Origin: a virus | Virus record (IMG/VR): IMGVR_UViG_3300012009_000128 | Span: 1 to 43,575 of that record | Strand: one strand, 5' to 3' | DNA: 43,575 bases | In this document: positions 30,330-39,150 of the stretch, piece by piece | Numbering within the stretch: position 1 is the first letter of the stretch | Layout of the letters: the number at the start of each line of letters is the position of its first letter | The notes under the pieces: generated by a model | Databases searched by the model: none | What the model was told of the DNA's origin: nothing | Seen by the model: the letters and a program-made list of their open reading frames with translations, nothing else | Made by a program: the position numbers and the translations under genes

Positions 30330-31758
30330 AAAACAAGAACAGACAGTGCCACACAGCGTCGAGTCAGAAGAGGCCTTGTTGGGAGCGGTTCTGATTGACC
30401 CCGATATCCTACCAGAGCTGCTCGACTTGCTTACCACCGACGATTTTTTCATCGTTCGCAATGCCTGGGTATGGGAAGCAATGCAGGCGCTGCACGAACG
30501 CGAAACGAAAATCGACTATCTCACAGTAGTGGAAGAATTGCGTAGCAAGGGAAAACTGGAAGAACTCGGTGGCCCGGCCTACATCACATACCTGATCAAC
30601 CACACTCCGCCCGCCTTGTATGCCGAGGTGTACGCGCAGATTGTCAAACGGGCGGCCTATCGCCGTGATGTGATCAAAGCTGGTTCGGATATTGTGACGC
30701 AGGCGTTCAATGCGCCCGATCTGCATGTTCTCGAAGATCAGGTCAATGAGATCGCGATGGGCTTGCAAGACAGCTTGCCCCAGAAGCAAGCCTACCTGGC
30801 CGGCAAAGACGCTCTGGCTTTCTATGCCGAGGTGATGAAGCAACGCACAGCTGAAGACGCGGTTGATACGTTAACGCTCCCTTGGGAAGTGTTTACTCAA
30901 ATTGCGCCTGGTATCAAGGCTGGCAAGCTAATCCTGGTGGGTGGATTTTCTGGTGAGGGCAAGACCATGATTCTGGAAGGAATCGCAGATTGGTGGGCGA
31001 TGTTGGGGCACAAAGTGTTTTTCATCTCAACTGAGTTGACCCGCGAAGACATGCTCGACCGTATGGTCTGCCGGCACACCGGGATTCCGTATGACGAGTT
31101 GGTTGCGAAATCAGCAGACTCGCAGCGGATCATCCGGGAATTCGCCCGTAAAGTCAAAAGCTGGCTGCCTAACTTGGATATTTGGGAAACGAATGGCGCG
31201 AATGCGAAAGCGATCTACCGCCAGATTCAGCGGGCCTACGAGAAGGGGCACCGGCGATTCTTCATCGACTATTTGAGTGAGGCCGTCGGGTTTGATACCA
31301 CGAGCAGCCGCGACTTGAAAGACGCTATTGACAACTTCTTCCGTTGGCTGCACAACTTTGGCAAGAAGACCGGGTCTACCTTCGTGATCGCTACGCAGCA
31401 GACCCAGAAGGATCACGGGCCGGTTGCATATGGTTCGAGTGTGCCAAATCAGAAGGCAGCCCTGCATATTCGCCTGGATACCGAAAAGGCCGCCGACTCT
31501 CGCATCTACACGGTAGACAATCGCCTGGTGCCGGTTCGAGAAGGCGATTACTCGCCGATAATGAAGATCGTCACCGAGAAGAATAACTTCGGGCCGAAGA
31601 AGGACCTCTATCTCTTCAAGGATGGCGCGCGGTTTCGCTATCTAGACGAATCCGAAGTGAGTTGGACTCCGGCCTACACGGATACAGAACTGGAAGAGGC
31701 GGCTGAAAAATATGAGCAGCCAAGCCCAATCTATCTGGATGGATTTGAAAATGACTGA
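30307..31758 (+). CDS. dnaB: replicative DNA helicase
   Basis: A 483-residue DnaB-type helicase. The N-terminal domain starts at SVESEEALLGAVLIDPDILP. The RecA-like domain shows Walker A GGFSGEGKTM near 210-220, a following helix, Walker B RRFFIDYLS near 320, and ATQQTQ near 364. The P-loop GFSGEGKT is a variant of the usual form. It unwinds DNA at the phage replication fork. The ATG at 30307 is chosen for its AAAGGAA site. It overlaps the initiator by 23 bases, and a partition palindrome lies just after its stop. No loader gene is separate, so the initiator may do the loading. Confidence 0.93.
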   Translation: MTSPSQPKKQEQTVPHSVESEEALLGAVLIDPDILPELLDLLTTDDFFIVRNAWVWEAMQALHERETKIDYLTVVEELRSKGKLEELGGPAYITYLINHTPPALYAEVYAQIVKRAAYRRDVIKAGSDIVTQAFNAPDLHVLEDQVNEIAMGLQDSLPQKQAYLAGKDALAFYAEVMKQRTAEDAVDTLTLPWEVFTQIAPGIKAGKLILVGGFSGEGKTMILEGIADWWAMLGHKVFFISTELTREDMLDRMVCRHTGIPYDELVAKSADSQRIIREFARKVKSWLPNLDIWETNGANAKAIYRQIQRAYEKGHRRFFIDYLSEAVGFDTTSSRDLKDAIDNFFRWLHNFGKKTGSTFVIATQQTQKDHGPVAYGSSVPNQKAALHIRLDTEKAADSRIYTVDNRLVPVREGDYSPIMKIVTEKNNFGPKKDLYLFKDGARFRYLDESEVSWTPAYTDTELEEAAEKYEQPSPIYLDGFEND

Positions 31759-31759
31759 C

Positions 31760-31785
31760 CATACTGGACCATTTGGTCCAGTATG
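31760..31785. other. parS-like palindrome 2 (before parA)
   Basis: Twelve-base arms CATACTGGACCA/TGGTCCAGTATG with a 2-base centre. It lies just upstream of the parA promoter and could serve both partition and autoregulation. Confidence 0.75.
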
Positions 31786-31808
31786 CTTCGCATAGCCACT
31801 AGCGACAA

Positions 31809-31817
31809 TGGTATACT
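31809..31817 (+). promoter_or_regulatory. extended -10 promoter of parAB
   Basis: TGGTATACT, an extended -10 element, about 25 bp after the partition palindrome and about 100 bp before the ParA start. No clear -35 box. Confidence 0.55.
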
Positions 31818-31921
31818 CTGACCACTGTCGATGGGCCGTCTGCGGGCGGTAAAAAAACAACCCTACGGGCTGCCGCAGCAGCGCCGTTACGCCATATTAT
31901 CAAGGCGGAAAGGAACGTGTC

Positions 31922-32716
31922 ATGAGTGCAATTAGCTTAGTGGTTGGGGCGCATAAGGGCGGCGTCGGAAAAACAACCACAGCGTACAACGTGGCCTGTG
32001 CCCTGGCTTATCGCGGCCACAAAGTGTTGAGTGTGGATTTGGACTCGCAGGGAAATCTGACGTTTGTGCTGCGGGTCAAACGCTATCCGGGAGTGGTGGA
32101 TGCGCTGCGTCACGATTACGACCTTAGCGATGTAGCGCGCACCATCGATCCCAGTCTGTACAGCGACGAAAGCAACCCCCAGGGCTTGCTGGTCGTGTTG
32201 GGCAGCAATACCAGTCTGTCACTGCCGGAGATGATCGATTTCGTAAAAGGCGATCCATTTTTGCTGGGAGCCTACCTGGAGCCGTATCGTGACTATTTCG
32301 ACTACATCGTGATCGACACCCCGCCCACGCATTCACCGTATCACTCGCTGGCCTATCGCGCGGCTGATTACGTGCTGATTCCGACCGAAATGACCGGTGT
32401 CAGCCTGATGTCGATGTCCGAGGTGATGGCGGCTGTACGTGAAGTCCAGCTTCAGCACCAGATCGAAGTAGTGGGCGTGCTGCCCAATAAGGTCAGCCGC
32501 AACAAGGATGATCTGGGCGTATTGGATCAGCAGCGCGGAAAGCTGGGCGAGCTGCTTTGGCCCGAGATTTATGAAAGCGCCGTCTGGGCAAAAGCGTTCA
32601 ATCGCCGCCGGCCATTGTATCTCTACGTGGATCGCTCGATGCACCGTGCAGCTCGTCGTGCGGTCAAGGAGATGTGGGAGGTTGTGGATCGCGTGGAGGC
32701 ACTGAACAATGGTTGA
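31922..32716 (+). CDS. parA: ParA-type partition ATPase
   Basis: A 264-residue P-loop ATPase of the ParA/MinD family. Deviant Walker A KGGVGKTT stands near residues 11-18, followed by LSVDLDSQGNLT (motif A') and YIVIDTPPT (Walker B, near 127). It has no N-terminal helix-turn-helix, so it is a short, type Ib-like ParA, and repression of the operon would fall to ParB. It binds DNA non-specifically with ATP and moves ParB-bound sites. AAAGGAA precedes the ATG, and its end overlaps parB by 8 bases. Such a pair in a phage indicates an extrachromosomal prophage state. Confidence 0.93.
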   Translation: MSAISLVVGAHKGGVGKTTTAYNVACALAYRGHKVLSVDLDSQGNLTFVLRVKRYPGVVDALRHDYDLSDVARTIDPSLYSDESNPQGLLVVLGSNTSLSLPEMIDFVKGDPFLLGAYLEPYRDYFDYIVIDTPPTHSPYHSLAYRAADYVLIPTEMTGVSLMSMSEVMAAVREVQLQHQIEVVGVLPNKVSRNKDDLGVLDQQRGKLGELLWPEIYESAVWAKAFNRRRPLYLYVDRSMHRAARRAVKEMWEVVDRVEALNNG

Positions 32717-33851
32717 CGAGTGGATGGACGATTGGAACCAAAACAACAACGCTGACCAAGCCAAACCCTCTGCTTTCGAGCAGGATTACGGCCTCGATGG
32801 TATGCGTCGAATCGAGTCCCAACGTGAACGGCTGATCACCATCCCGCTCGAGCAAATATCGCCCGATCTGCGCCAGCCCCGGCGGTCGCTGCCACATGAA
32901 CTGCGTGAAGCCTGGTTTAATGACCCTGCTGCCGGAGGTGAGATTGTCGCCGACTGGCATAAGCGGGCTATAAAGGAAGCTGAGGCATTGGGGCGTGCAA
33001 CGTTCGATCCTGTCGCCTTTCTGACGGACGAGATCGAGCTCCAGGAATCCCCATTGCCAGGGCCCATCGAGGAGCGGTTTATCAAGCTGCTGTCGGACGC
33101 CCGCACTGCCATTCCAAAGGGCCGAATCGACAATCCCGTCGTGGTGATGCGGGATGGCGAATTCTGGCTGCTCGAATCGGGTGAACGCCGCACGTTGATG
33201 CACTGGGCCTTGACGCAATGGGTGGATGCTGAGACGTTTTCGGAGATTCCGGCGCGCAAAACGGACGCGCTGTCTGCACTGGCGCAGGCCGCTGAGAACT
33301 CCGCTCGTCAGGACCTGAACGCCATCGAGCAGGCCCGCCAACTTGCCCTGGTGCTGCTGTACTTCTATCCGGAAATGGAAACACGACAGTATCACGAATC
33401 AGAATCCGATCTGGACTACTATCGGCAGGCGGTCGATCTGCGCACACCGCGAGGTGAATCAGGCACAGTGATGGCTGCCACCGGCTTAAGCAGCAATCGC
33501 CAGATCAGCCGCTACCGTGCGTTGCTAGGGCTTCCCGAGCGCGTTTGGGACCTGGCCGATGAGTTGAATTGGTCCGAAGGCAAGATTCGCACGTTAGTGG
33601 ACCAGGCGGGCGGGATGGAGATAGTGGACCAATTGGTCCACTATGCAGAAATTGAAGCTGGCCTGAAAGAGCCTGACAAAGCAGAACCAGCTTTCGAAGA
33701 GCAGGCAGCGCGCATGGCAGAGTCTTCAGTGAAAACTCTGCGGCGTGTCGTCAACATGAAACCAGAATTTAAAGAGGCGCTGACGCCAGAAGAGCGCCAA
33801 TCGATTCTGGCACTTGCTCAAGCGATTCTCGAACGGTTTAGTGAGGAATAG
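32709..33851 (+). CDS. parB: ParB-type partition protein
   Basis: A 380-residue protein with the ParB order: N-terminal nuclease-like domain (LITIPLEQISPDLRQPRRS), the GERR-type motif in FWLLESGERRTLMHWAL, and the helical segment ENSARQDLNAIEQARQLALV. A helix-turn-helix follows around VMAATGLSSNRQISRYRALL. The chain has a charged C-terminal dimer region. An insert of about 60 residues (near 85-145) widens the first domain compared with typical ParB. It should bind the TGGACCAATTGGTCCA sites; one site lies inside its own gene. It overlaps parA by 8 bases. Confidence 0.88.
   Translation: MVDEWMDDWNQNNNADQAKPSAFEQDYGLDGMRRIESQRERLITIPLEQISPDLRQPRRSLPHELREAWFNDPAAGGEIVADWHKRAIKEAEALGRATFDPVAFLTDEIELQESPLPGPIEERFIKLLSDARTAIPKGRIDNPVVVMRDGEFWLLESGERRTLMHWALTQWVDAETFSEIPARKTDALSALAQAAENSARQDLNAIEQARQLALVLLYFYPEMETRQYHESESDLDYYRQAVDLRTPRGESGTVMAATGLSSNRQISRYRALLGLPERVWDLADELNWSEGKIRTLVDQAGGMEIVDQLVHYAEIEAGLKEPDKAEPAFEEQAARMAESSVKTLRRVVNMKPEFKEALTPEERQSILALAQAILERFSEE
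33621..33644. other. parS-like palindrome 3 (inside parB)
   Basis: A perfect 24-bp palindrome with arm ATAGTGGACCAA. It contains the same 16-bp core as sites 1 and 2. Confidence 0.75.
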
Positions 33852-33876
33852 GAGAGTAGGGTAGGGGGATGATGGA

Positions 33877-34170
33877 ATGGGAACCATCTATCCGGCGTCA
33901 ACAGTGACGCCCTTTGACTGGGATGTTCGAAAGTCCAAAGTAATCGACGAGCTCTCGCCGGTAGCATACGCAATTCTGACTTTGCCATTGATGCCGGCAG
34001 AGCTTCAGGCTCAACCGTATCCGCTCGAATGGTGGGCGGAACGGACTGGCTACTCCACCAAGAGCGTGATCCACAAGGGATTTCGTGAATTGGTCAGCGT
34101 GGGGCTGGCCGAAGCGATTCCCTGGAAATCTCGGGTGCGGTACGTCCGTCCCCATGAAGCTATCGCATAG
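33877..34170 (+). CDS. winged-helix protein
   Basis: A 97-residue protein: helix ELSPVAYAILTLPL, then ERTGYSTKSVIHKGFRELVS as the recognition helix region, and a wing strand (PWKSRVRYVRP). This is a plain winged-helix fold with no other domain. It begins just after parB and ends before the non-coding region. It could control the late region or bind DNA at the origin or packaging site. The start at 33877 has only a weak ribosome site (GGGGG run). Confidence 0.6.
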   Translation: MGTIYPASTVTPFDWDVRKSKVIDELSPVAYAILTLPLMPAELQAQPYPLEWWAERTGYSTKSVIHKGFRELVSVGLAEAIPWKSRVRYVRPHEAIA

Positions 34171-34236
34171 TGGCAAGTATGTTCTTTTATGAAGAGAACA
34201 GATGAGCAAAAAAGAGAACAACTTGGCGAAAAAATA

Positions 34237-34245
34237 TGGTATGAT
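34237..34245 (+). promoter_or_regulatory. extended -10 promoter before the packaging region
   Basis: TGGTATGAT, the same class as the elements at 27639 and 31809. Transcription would start near 34252 and run through the structured region. Confidence 0.5.
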
Positions 34246-34354
34246 GTAAGTGTGTGTGGAGGTGGAGTTTTTAGTTTTTGTTTTGAGTTGGCGGGGCGTC
34301 CTGCTTCATCAACACCCCTTGATGACTGTTCCGCGCAAAATAGGATGCCCCTTA

Positions 34355-34414
34355 TGCGCCAGGCGCACCAGGAGTCAGGTGGGGCCAGGCTGGGTTCGAC
34401 TCCCGGCAGGCGCA
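34355..34414 (+). other. tRNA T-arm-like module A
   Basis: GGGTTCGACTCCCGGC (34392-34407) forms a T-arm with an authentic TTCGACT loop, followed by AGGCGCAC as a tRNA-like 3' end; TGCGCC precedes it. D and anticodon arms are missing, so it is not a normal tRNA. A near copy occurs at 39190-39205. Confidence 0.5.
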
Positions 34415-34428
34415 CATACCCTTAAAAT

Positions 34429-34541
34429 GGCGAGGCCTGTGTATAGGGTCTAGCTCCTCCCGCAGGCCTCGCCGAGATTTACCCTCCGGGCTGATCACCC
34501 ATGAGGGCCACAACTGAACCGCAGATTCTCTGTAAATCTGC
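34429..34541 (+). other. hairpin pair in the non-coding leader
   Basis: Stem GGCGAGGCCTG/CAGGCCTCGCC (34429-34473, 11 bp, 23-nt loop) and stem GCAGATT/AATCTGC (34521-34541). Part of a candidate structured RNA upstream of the terminase genes. Confidence 0.55.
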
Positions 34542-34552
34542 GCCCGACACCT

Positions 34553-34587
34553 GACGGCAGAGCGTGAGGCTACTGCCGTTTTTGTTT
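34553..34587 (+). terminator. rho-independent terminator
   Basis: Stem ACGGCAG/CTGCCGT with a 12-nt loop and TTTTTGTTT. It would end a non-coding transcript of about 335 nt starting near 34252. Confidence 0.75.
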
Positions 34588-34719
34588 GTCTACTGACGGC
34601 GGCGCATTCAAGCTGAATCGCCGTGAGCAGTCAAACTCGCCGACGGCACCCCACACCCGACAGAGAGACGGTGCGACAGCGGCGCAAAGGACTGGTGTAA
34701 TGCAAACAGGTAGTCCCAA
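34588..34719 (+). other. hairpin region just before terS
   Basis: ACGGCG/CGCCGT encloses ATTCA/TGAAT (34596-34624), and further GC-rich short repeats follow. No coding frame. Candidate for terminase recognition (cos or pac) because it touches terS. Confidence 0.45.
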
Positions 34720-35250
34720 ATGGTCTTGAGGAAACAGTGGCAAAAATTCGCTGATGAATACCTAAAATGCTGGGATCAGACTGAAGCAGCTATTCTGGCA
34801 GGATATTCTGAGCGAAGCGCCTATAACCAAGGCCATCGCCTGATGAAAAAGGATGAGATTCAGGCGTATATTGCTGAGCGACTTGAAGAGCTCAAGCTTG
34901 GCGCAGATGAAGTATTGCTCCGATTGGGGGAGCAGGCGCGTGCTGATTACGCGCGCTACTTGACGCTGCGCAATGGAGTGCCTGTTTTCGATTTTGCTGC
35001 CTGTAAGCGGGATGGCAAGTTGCACTTGATCAAAAAAATCAAGTACAAGGACGGTCTTCCAGCAGAGATCGAATTTTATGACGCCCAGACGGCACTTATC
35101 AAACTCGGTCAGCATCACAATCTGTTTGATGACGATCAAAACGTCAAACTACAGGTAGAAGTTCAGCCCATTAGCTTCATTCGAGTAGGAAAACGACAGC
35201 CCCAGGAGGGGGATGGCGAGTCCAGCAGCGGTAGCACCGCCTCCGACTAG
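34720..35250 (+). CDS. terS: terminase small subunit
   Basis: A 176-residue protein. The N-terminal 60 residues are a helix-turn-helix of the Terminase_2 type: FADEYLKCWDQTEAAILAGY, SERSAYNQGHRLMKKDEI. A helical oligomer part follows (ERLEELKLGADEVLLRLGEQ), then a strand-rich part and a disordered Ser-rich end. It recognises the packaging site and recruits the large subunit, whose gene overlaps its 3' end by 38 bases. The ATG at 34720 follows CAGGTAGT. It opens the late structural run. Confidence 0.85.
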   Translation: MVLRKQWQKFADEYLKCWDQTEAAILAGYSERSAYNQGHRLMKKDEIQAYIAERLEELKLGADEVLLRLGEQARADYARYLTLRNGVPVFDFAACKRDGKLHLIKKIKYKDGLPAEIEFYDAQTALIKLGQHHNLFDDDQNVKLQVEVQPISFIRVGKRQPQEGDGESSSGSTASD

Positions 35251-36646
35251 CGCGAGACAGCGCGAATTCAAACTCTATCGACCCATCGAACACGATGGGC
35301 AGCGTGGCGTTGAACTGAAGCTACACGCGGGGCAGATCGCCGCCTGGGATGCGACGGAACGTATCGTCGCCGTCATCTCAGGGACTCAGGGCGGCAAGAC
35401 CAGCTTCGGCCCCTGGTGGCTCCTGCGAGAAGTCCAGCAAAAAGGGCCAGGAGATTACCTGGCCGTCACTGCTACATTTGACCTCTTCAAGCTCAAGATG
35501 CTCCCCGCCTTACAGGAAGTCTTTATCGACCTATTCGATATTGCCCGCTACTGGTCAGGCGACGGCGTTCTGGAGCTCTGTGAGCACGAGTGGGATGAGG
35601 ACGCCGGCACATGGGCCCCAGTACGGGATGAGCAAGGAAGGCCCGTTTTTGGAGCAGAGCGTGCATCTGATGTAAACGCGATGTGGGGCCGCATTGTCAT
35701 GCGCTCAGCGTCGGCTACCGGGGGCCTGGAGGCCGCGACGGCTAAGGCCGCCTGGCTGGATGAGGCCGGGCAGGACCAGTTTACACTTCAAGCGTACAAT
35801 GCGATCCGTCGTCGTCTGAGCATCTTCCAGGGTCGCATTCTCATCACCACAACGCCCTACAACCTGGGCTGGCTCAAGCAGCGCATTTACGACCCCTGGC
35901 GAGCTGGGGCAGATCACATCAAGGTGATCAATTTCCCGTCTACACAAAACCCTGCCTTCCCCGTTGACGAATTCGAACAGCGCAAAGACGAGATGGAAGA
36001 GTGGGAATTCAACATGTTCTATCTCGGCCTGTTCGAGCGGCCTGCCGGCCTGATCTACGCCTCCTTCATTGACGAATTCCGCGAAAAGGGCGGGCACAAG
36101 GTCAAGCCTTTCCCGATCCCCCGCGAATGGCCGCGCTATGGCGGGATCGATCCTGGAGGAGCCAATCACGCCAAGGTGTGGGTGGCTGAGGATCCCCAGT
36201 CAGGCAACTTGTTTGCCTACCGGGAGAGCCTGACCGGCGGCAAGAGCACTGAAGCTCATGCTGGCGAGATACGCAGCTATCCCGATCACCAGCGCATCGT
36301 GCTGTGGTACGTAGGTGCGCCGTCTGAAACCCAGCAGCGCATGGACTATCAGGCTGAGGAAATTTTCGCCTGGCAGCCGCCCATAGCAGACGTTGAGGCG
36401 GGGATTAGCCGAGTCAATCAGCAGTGGCGTACCCACCGGTTGTTCGTTTTCGACACCTGTGAAGGCCTCATCGATCAACTGGGATCGTACCGGCGGAAGC
36501 TCGATGACCAGGGCCAGGTCATGGACGAAATTCAGGACAAGCGCAAATATCACCTGTTGGACGCACTCCGCTATGTGATCGTCGGGATCACGGATGAGCC
36601 AGAAGCCGAAGCGAGCACGATTGAGATGCAGAGGGCAGGGACCTAA
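35213..36646 (+). CDS. terL: terminase large subunit
   Basis: A 477-residue packaging motor. ATPase part: Walker A SGTQGGKTSFG near 56-66, Walker B AAWLDEAGQ near 182-190, and the coupling motif LITTTPYNLGW. Nuclease part (RNase H-like): YGGIDPGGANH near 309, with acidic residues FDTCEGLIDQL near 423 and YHLLDALRYV near 447. All elements are present, so it should drive DNA packaging and cut the concatemer. AGGAGGGGG gives a strong start. The portal gene begins at its stop (TAATG). Confidence 0.95.
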   Translation: MASPAAVAPPPTSARQREFKLYRPIEHDGQRGVELKLHAGQIAAWDATERIVAVISGTQGGKTSFGPWWLLREVQQKGPGDYLAVTATFDLFKLKMLPALQEVFIDLFDIARYWSGDGVLELCEHEWDEDAGTWAPVRDEQGRPVFGAERASDVNAMWGRIVMRSASATGGLEAATAKAAWLDEAGQDQFTLQAYNAIRRRLSIFQGRILITTTPYNLGWLKQRIYDPWRAGADHIKVINFPSTQNPAFPVDEFEQRKDEMEEWEFNMFYLGLFERPAGLIYASFIDEFREKGGHKVKPFPIPREWPRYGGIDPGGANHAKVWVAEDPQSGNLFAYRESLTGGKSTEAHAGEIRSYPDHQRIVLWYVGAPSETQQRMDYQAEEIFAWQPPIADVEAGISRVNQQWRTHRLFVFDTCEGLIDQLGSYRRKLDDQGQVMDEIQDKRKYHLLDALRYVIVGITDEPEAEASTIEMQRAGT

Positions 36647-38220
36647 TGAGACGTGCCGTCGTAGGTATGCAGCGCCCATACCATGTGTATCGGGCAGAAT
36701 GGATATCCCCACTGGCTGCACCGTCGTTTTCGATGACGGACACCGACTGGGACACGTGGGACGCGAGGTTGTTTCGATACCATCTCTATGACCTCTATAC
36801 CACCAACCAGATTTTCACCGATCTGGAGAAGTTCCGACTGGCCCATCTCAAGCGCCTGGGCCTGTACAAGTTCACCAGGAGCATCTACAACCCGGTTGCC
36901 CGACTGATCAACATTACGGCGGCCAAATGCTACGGTGGAAATCTGGACTGGGACACGCTGGAAAGCGGCGCGATTCCCCTTCAGAACTTGGACGAGAAAC
37001 TGCGCACAGCCATTCGCACTATCTGGCGCTGGTCGAACTGGGGCGAATTGAAGATGCCGGCAGTTCGGCAGCTAGCCCGATATGGTGATTCCATTCTGAA
37101 GGTCATTGACGAGCCGGGAAAAGAGCGAGTGCGGATCGAAGTATTGCATCCTGGTGTGATCAGGGATGCAGTTGTTGATGCCGTCGGGTATGTCAAGGAA
37201 GTCACGATTGAATACCTCAAGCCCGATCCTGAAAATGACAGCCGGCTGGTGACATACCGGGAGGTTATCACCAAGGATGCTTTCCGGACCTATAGGGTAG
37301 TGGGCAACAAAGAAGAGCTGTATGGCTGGCACACAGCTCCAGACGGCACCCCCATGCCAGAGTGGGAGAATATTTACGGCTTCGTCCCATTGGTGATTGC
37401 TCGCGCCAACAGCATCAACCGTTCCTGGGGCACCACAACCTATTTCAACACCCTGGACAAGATCGACGAACTGAATTCGCAGGCCAGCCTGATCCACGAT
37501 CAGATACGCAAATTAGTGGACGCTTTGATCTACTTCCCTGGGGTAGGCAAGATGTCCCAGGTATCTGCGCCAGCGCGGGAGGACAATGAAGACCCGCTCA
37601 GCAACTATTTCGAGCGTGAGACGCTGCGCGTACTGAAGGGGCCGCCTGGCAGCCGGGCTGACGTCGTGGCCGCGAACGTGGATTTCTCCGGGGCTATCAA
37701 GACCCTCGAAAACCTCATGGCTGAGATCGAGCACGATCTTCCGGAATTATCATTCGCCAAGCTGCGCGATTACCAACTACATAGTAGCCCTGCTGTGCGG
37801 ACGGCATTGGGCGATGCTGAAGATCGGCTCCTGGAATTCAACGGTAATGCCGATATGGCGCTGCTGCGGGCGCTGCAAATGGGAATCACCATGGGCGGCA
37901 TCCAGAATTACGACGGTTTCGAGTCGTTTGGTCCGGACGATTACGGCCGCGGCAACCTGGATTTCCAGATCGTGCCGCGAGACATCATTGCCGACACCTT
38001 ATCCAAGAATGAGCGGCTCAATCTCCTGTTGCAATCTGATGCACCAACCCGGTGGGTGTGGCGAGAATTGGATGTTGAAGAAGACGAGATTGTACGGGCA
38101 GAAGCCGATCAGTATGCCCAGGAGCGCGTGATTGCTGCGGATGTAGCACGCACGCTGGCTACTGGCATCGCTAGTGAAGAAGCCGAACAGGAGCAGGAGG
38201 CTGAACGTGCCGAAGCGTGA
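36646..38220 (+). CDS. portal protein
   Basis: A 524-residue protein of SPP1 gp6-like portal type: helical start (DARLFRYHLYDLYTTNQIF), the clip and wing (KVIDEPGKERVRIEVLHPGV, EYLKPDPENDSRLVTYREV), the long stem helices (TLDKIDELNSQASLIHDQIR) and a Glu-rich tail (ASEEAEQEQEAERAEA). It forms the ring through which DNA enters and to which the terminase docks. Position between TerL and the minor head protein supports this. The ATG overlaps the TerL stop; a second ATG eight codons in is possible. Confidence 0.88.
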   Translation: MRRAVVGMQRPYHVYRAEWISPLAAPSFSMTDTDWDTWDARLFRYHLYDLYTTNQIFTDLEKFRLAHLKRLGLYKFTRSIYNPVARLINITAAKCYGGNLDWDTLESGAIPLQNLDEKLRTAIRTIWRWSNWGELKMPAVRQLARYGDSILKVIDEPGKERVRIEVLHPGVIRDAVVDAVGYVKEVTIEYLKPDPENDSRLVTYREVITKDAFRTYRVVGNKEELYGWHTAPDGTPMPEWENIYGFVPLVIARANSINRSWGTTTYFNTLDKIDELNSQASLIHDQIRKLVDALIYFPGVGKMSQVSAPAREDNEDPLSNYFERETLRVLKGPPGSRADVVAANVDFSGAIKTLENLMAEIEHDLPELSFAKLRDYQLHSSPAVRTALGDAEDRLLEFNGNADMALLRALQMGITMGGIQNYDGFESFGPDDYGRGNLDFQIVPRDIIADTLSKNERLNLLLQSDAPTRWVWRELDVEEDEIVRAEADQYAQERVIAADVARTLATGIASEEAEQEQEAERAEA

Positions 38221-38524
38221 TCATATCCCGGCGCTTTCTGGCCGCCGTTTGCGCCAGGCCATACGAGCGATTGAGAAGCTGCCGCTCAACAAGCGGGCCA
38301 AACGCAGTTTGCAAGCGCAGCTGCTCGAAGCTGCTGATCCCAATCGCCACGAACCTGAACACGCCGCTGGACGGCAGCATGGTGCCAATATACGGGCGAC
38401 CGAAACCAGCATAGCAGCACTCAACCGGGCGTATGTGCGCAGGGTGTCCCAGGTCATCGATGCTGGCCCGGATAATGACGATGCCTGGATGGACGCGATT
38501 GAGGAAGGATTGCGCGGTGAATGA
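38207..38524 (+). CDS. small head-gene protein of unknown function
   Basis: A 105-residue basic helical protein with a GTG start at 38207, chosen because AGGAGG is seven bases before it; the longer frame from 38174 would lie inside the portal gene. It starts MPKRDHIPALSGRRLRQAIR and ends with an acidic helix. It overlaps the portal by 14 bases and the next gene as ATGA, so it is part of the head operon. Position suggests a head-assembly helper; no family known. Confidence 0.6.
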   Translation: MPKRDHIPALSGRRLRQAIRAIEKLPLNKRAKRSLQAQLLEAADPNRHEPEHAAGRQHGANIRATETSIAALNRAYVRRVSQVIDAGPDNDDAWMDAIEEGLRGE

Positions 38525-39144
38525 CGGATACACGCTTACTGCGCATTCTGCGGCTGCTTTACCACCAGGGCAGGGCGGAAGTCAGGCAAATCGAGGCGGA
38601 GTTGATCGAGGTCCGCAAGCGCGCCTGGGTGACGGCTATCGAGGCCGAAGCGCGCCGGTGGGGTTACAGCGGACCGGCAAATGCACCTCGGCTCGAAGAC
38701 CTGGAATCGATTCGCACGGAATCACGCGCCGATGCCCAGAGCATTGTGCAGACCTGGAACCGCGACGTAGATCGGCAGCTCGACAAGCTGTACGCGCGGA
38801 ATTATCGCGGCAACCGCTACTACTACCGCAAGCACATGGAGGACTGGGCGTCGGCCCGCGAGGTGTGGAAGAGCCGGCAGATCGCCAACCAGACCGAGAT
38901 GAGCACGGCGAATTATGCCCGCCGGCGATTCGAAGAAATGAACGGCCTGCGCGGCGGCCTGTCGGTGTTCGACGGCCCGCCGCCGGTGTGTGGCGAGTGC
39001 ACCGAGTTATACAACATGGGGCCGGTGGCGCAGAGCGTGGTGGACAAATATCCGTGCCCGCGCCACATCAACTGCACGCATTACTGGACCAAGCTCACCA
39101 GTTCAGTGAACGCGCCGGCAGTGGAGGATTTATGGGTAGGGTAA
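38521..39144 (+). CDS. minor head protein, Mu F / SPP1 gp7-like
   Basis: A 207-residue protein. Helical start, then the zinc-like signature of the phage Mu F family: PPPVCGECTELYNMG, DKYPCPRHINCTHYW, with Cys and His in the conserved order. In other phages this protein is packed into the procapsid near the portal and helps DNA ejection or head maturation. It starts at ATGA with the preceding gene and has the usual place after the portal. It is shorter than most F-like proteins (about half), as in SPP1-like compact variants. Confidence 0.8.
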   Translation: MTDTRLLRILRLLYHQGRAEVRQIEAELIEVRKRAWVTAIEAEARRWGYSGPANAPRLEDLESIRTESRADAQSIVQTWNRDVDRQLDKLYARNYRGNRYYYRKHMEDWASAREVWKSRQIANQTEMSTANYARRRFEEMNGLRGGLSVFDGPPPVCGECTELYNMGPVAQSVVDKYPCPRHINCTHYWTKLTSSVNAPAVEDLWVG

Positions 39145-39150
39145 CTGTTT

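Noticed and set aside
34341-34414. A complete tRNA at T-arm module A (and at 39139-39211 for B)
   Set aside because: No D arm, no 7-nt anticodon loop and only partial acceptor pairing could be found.
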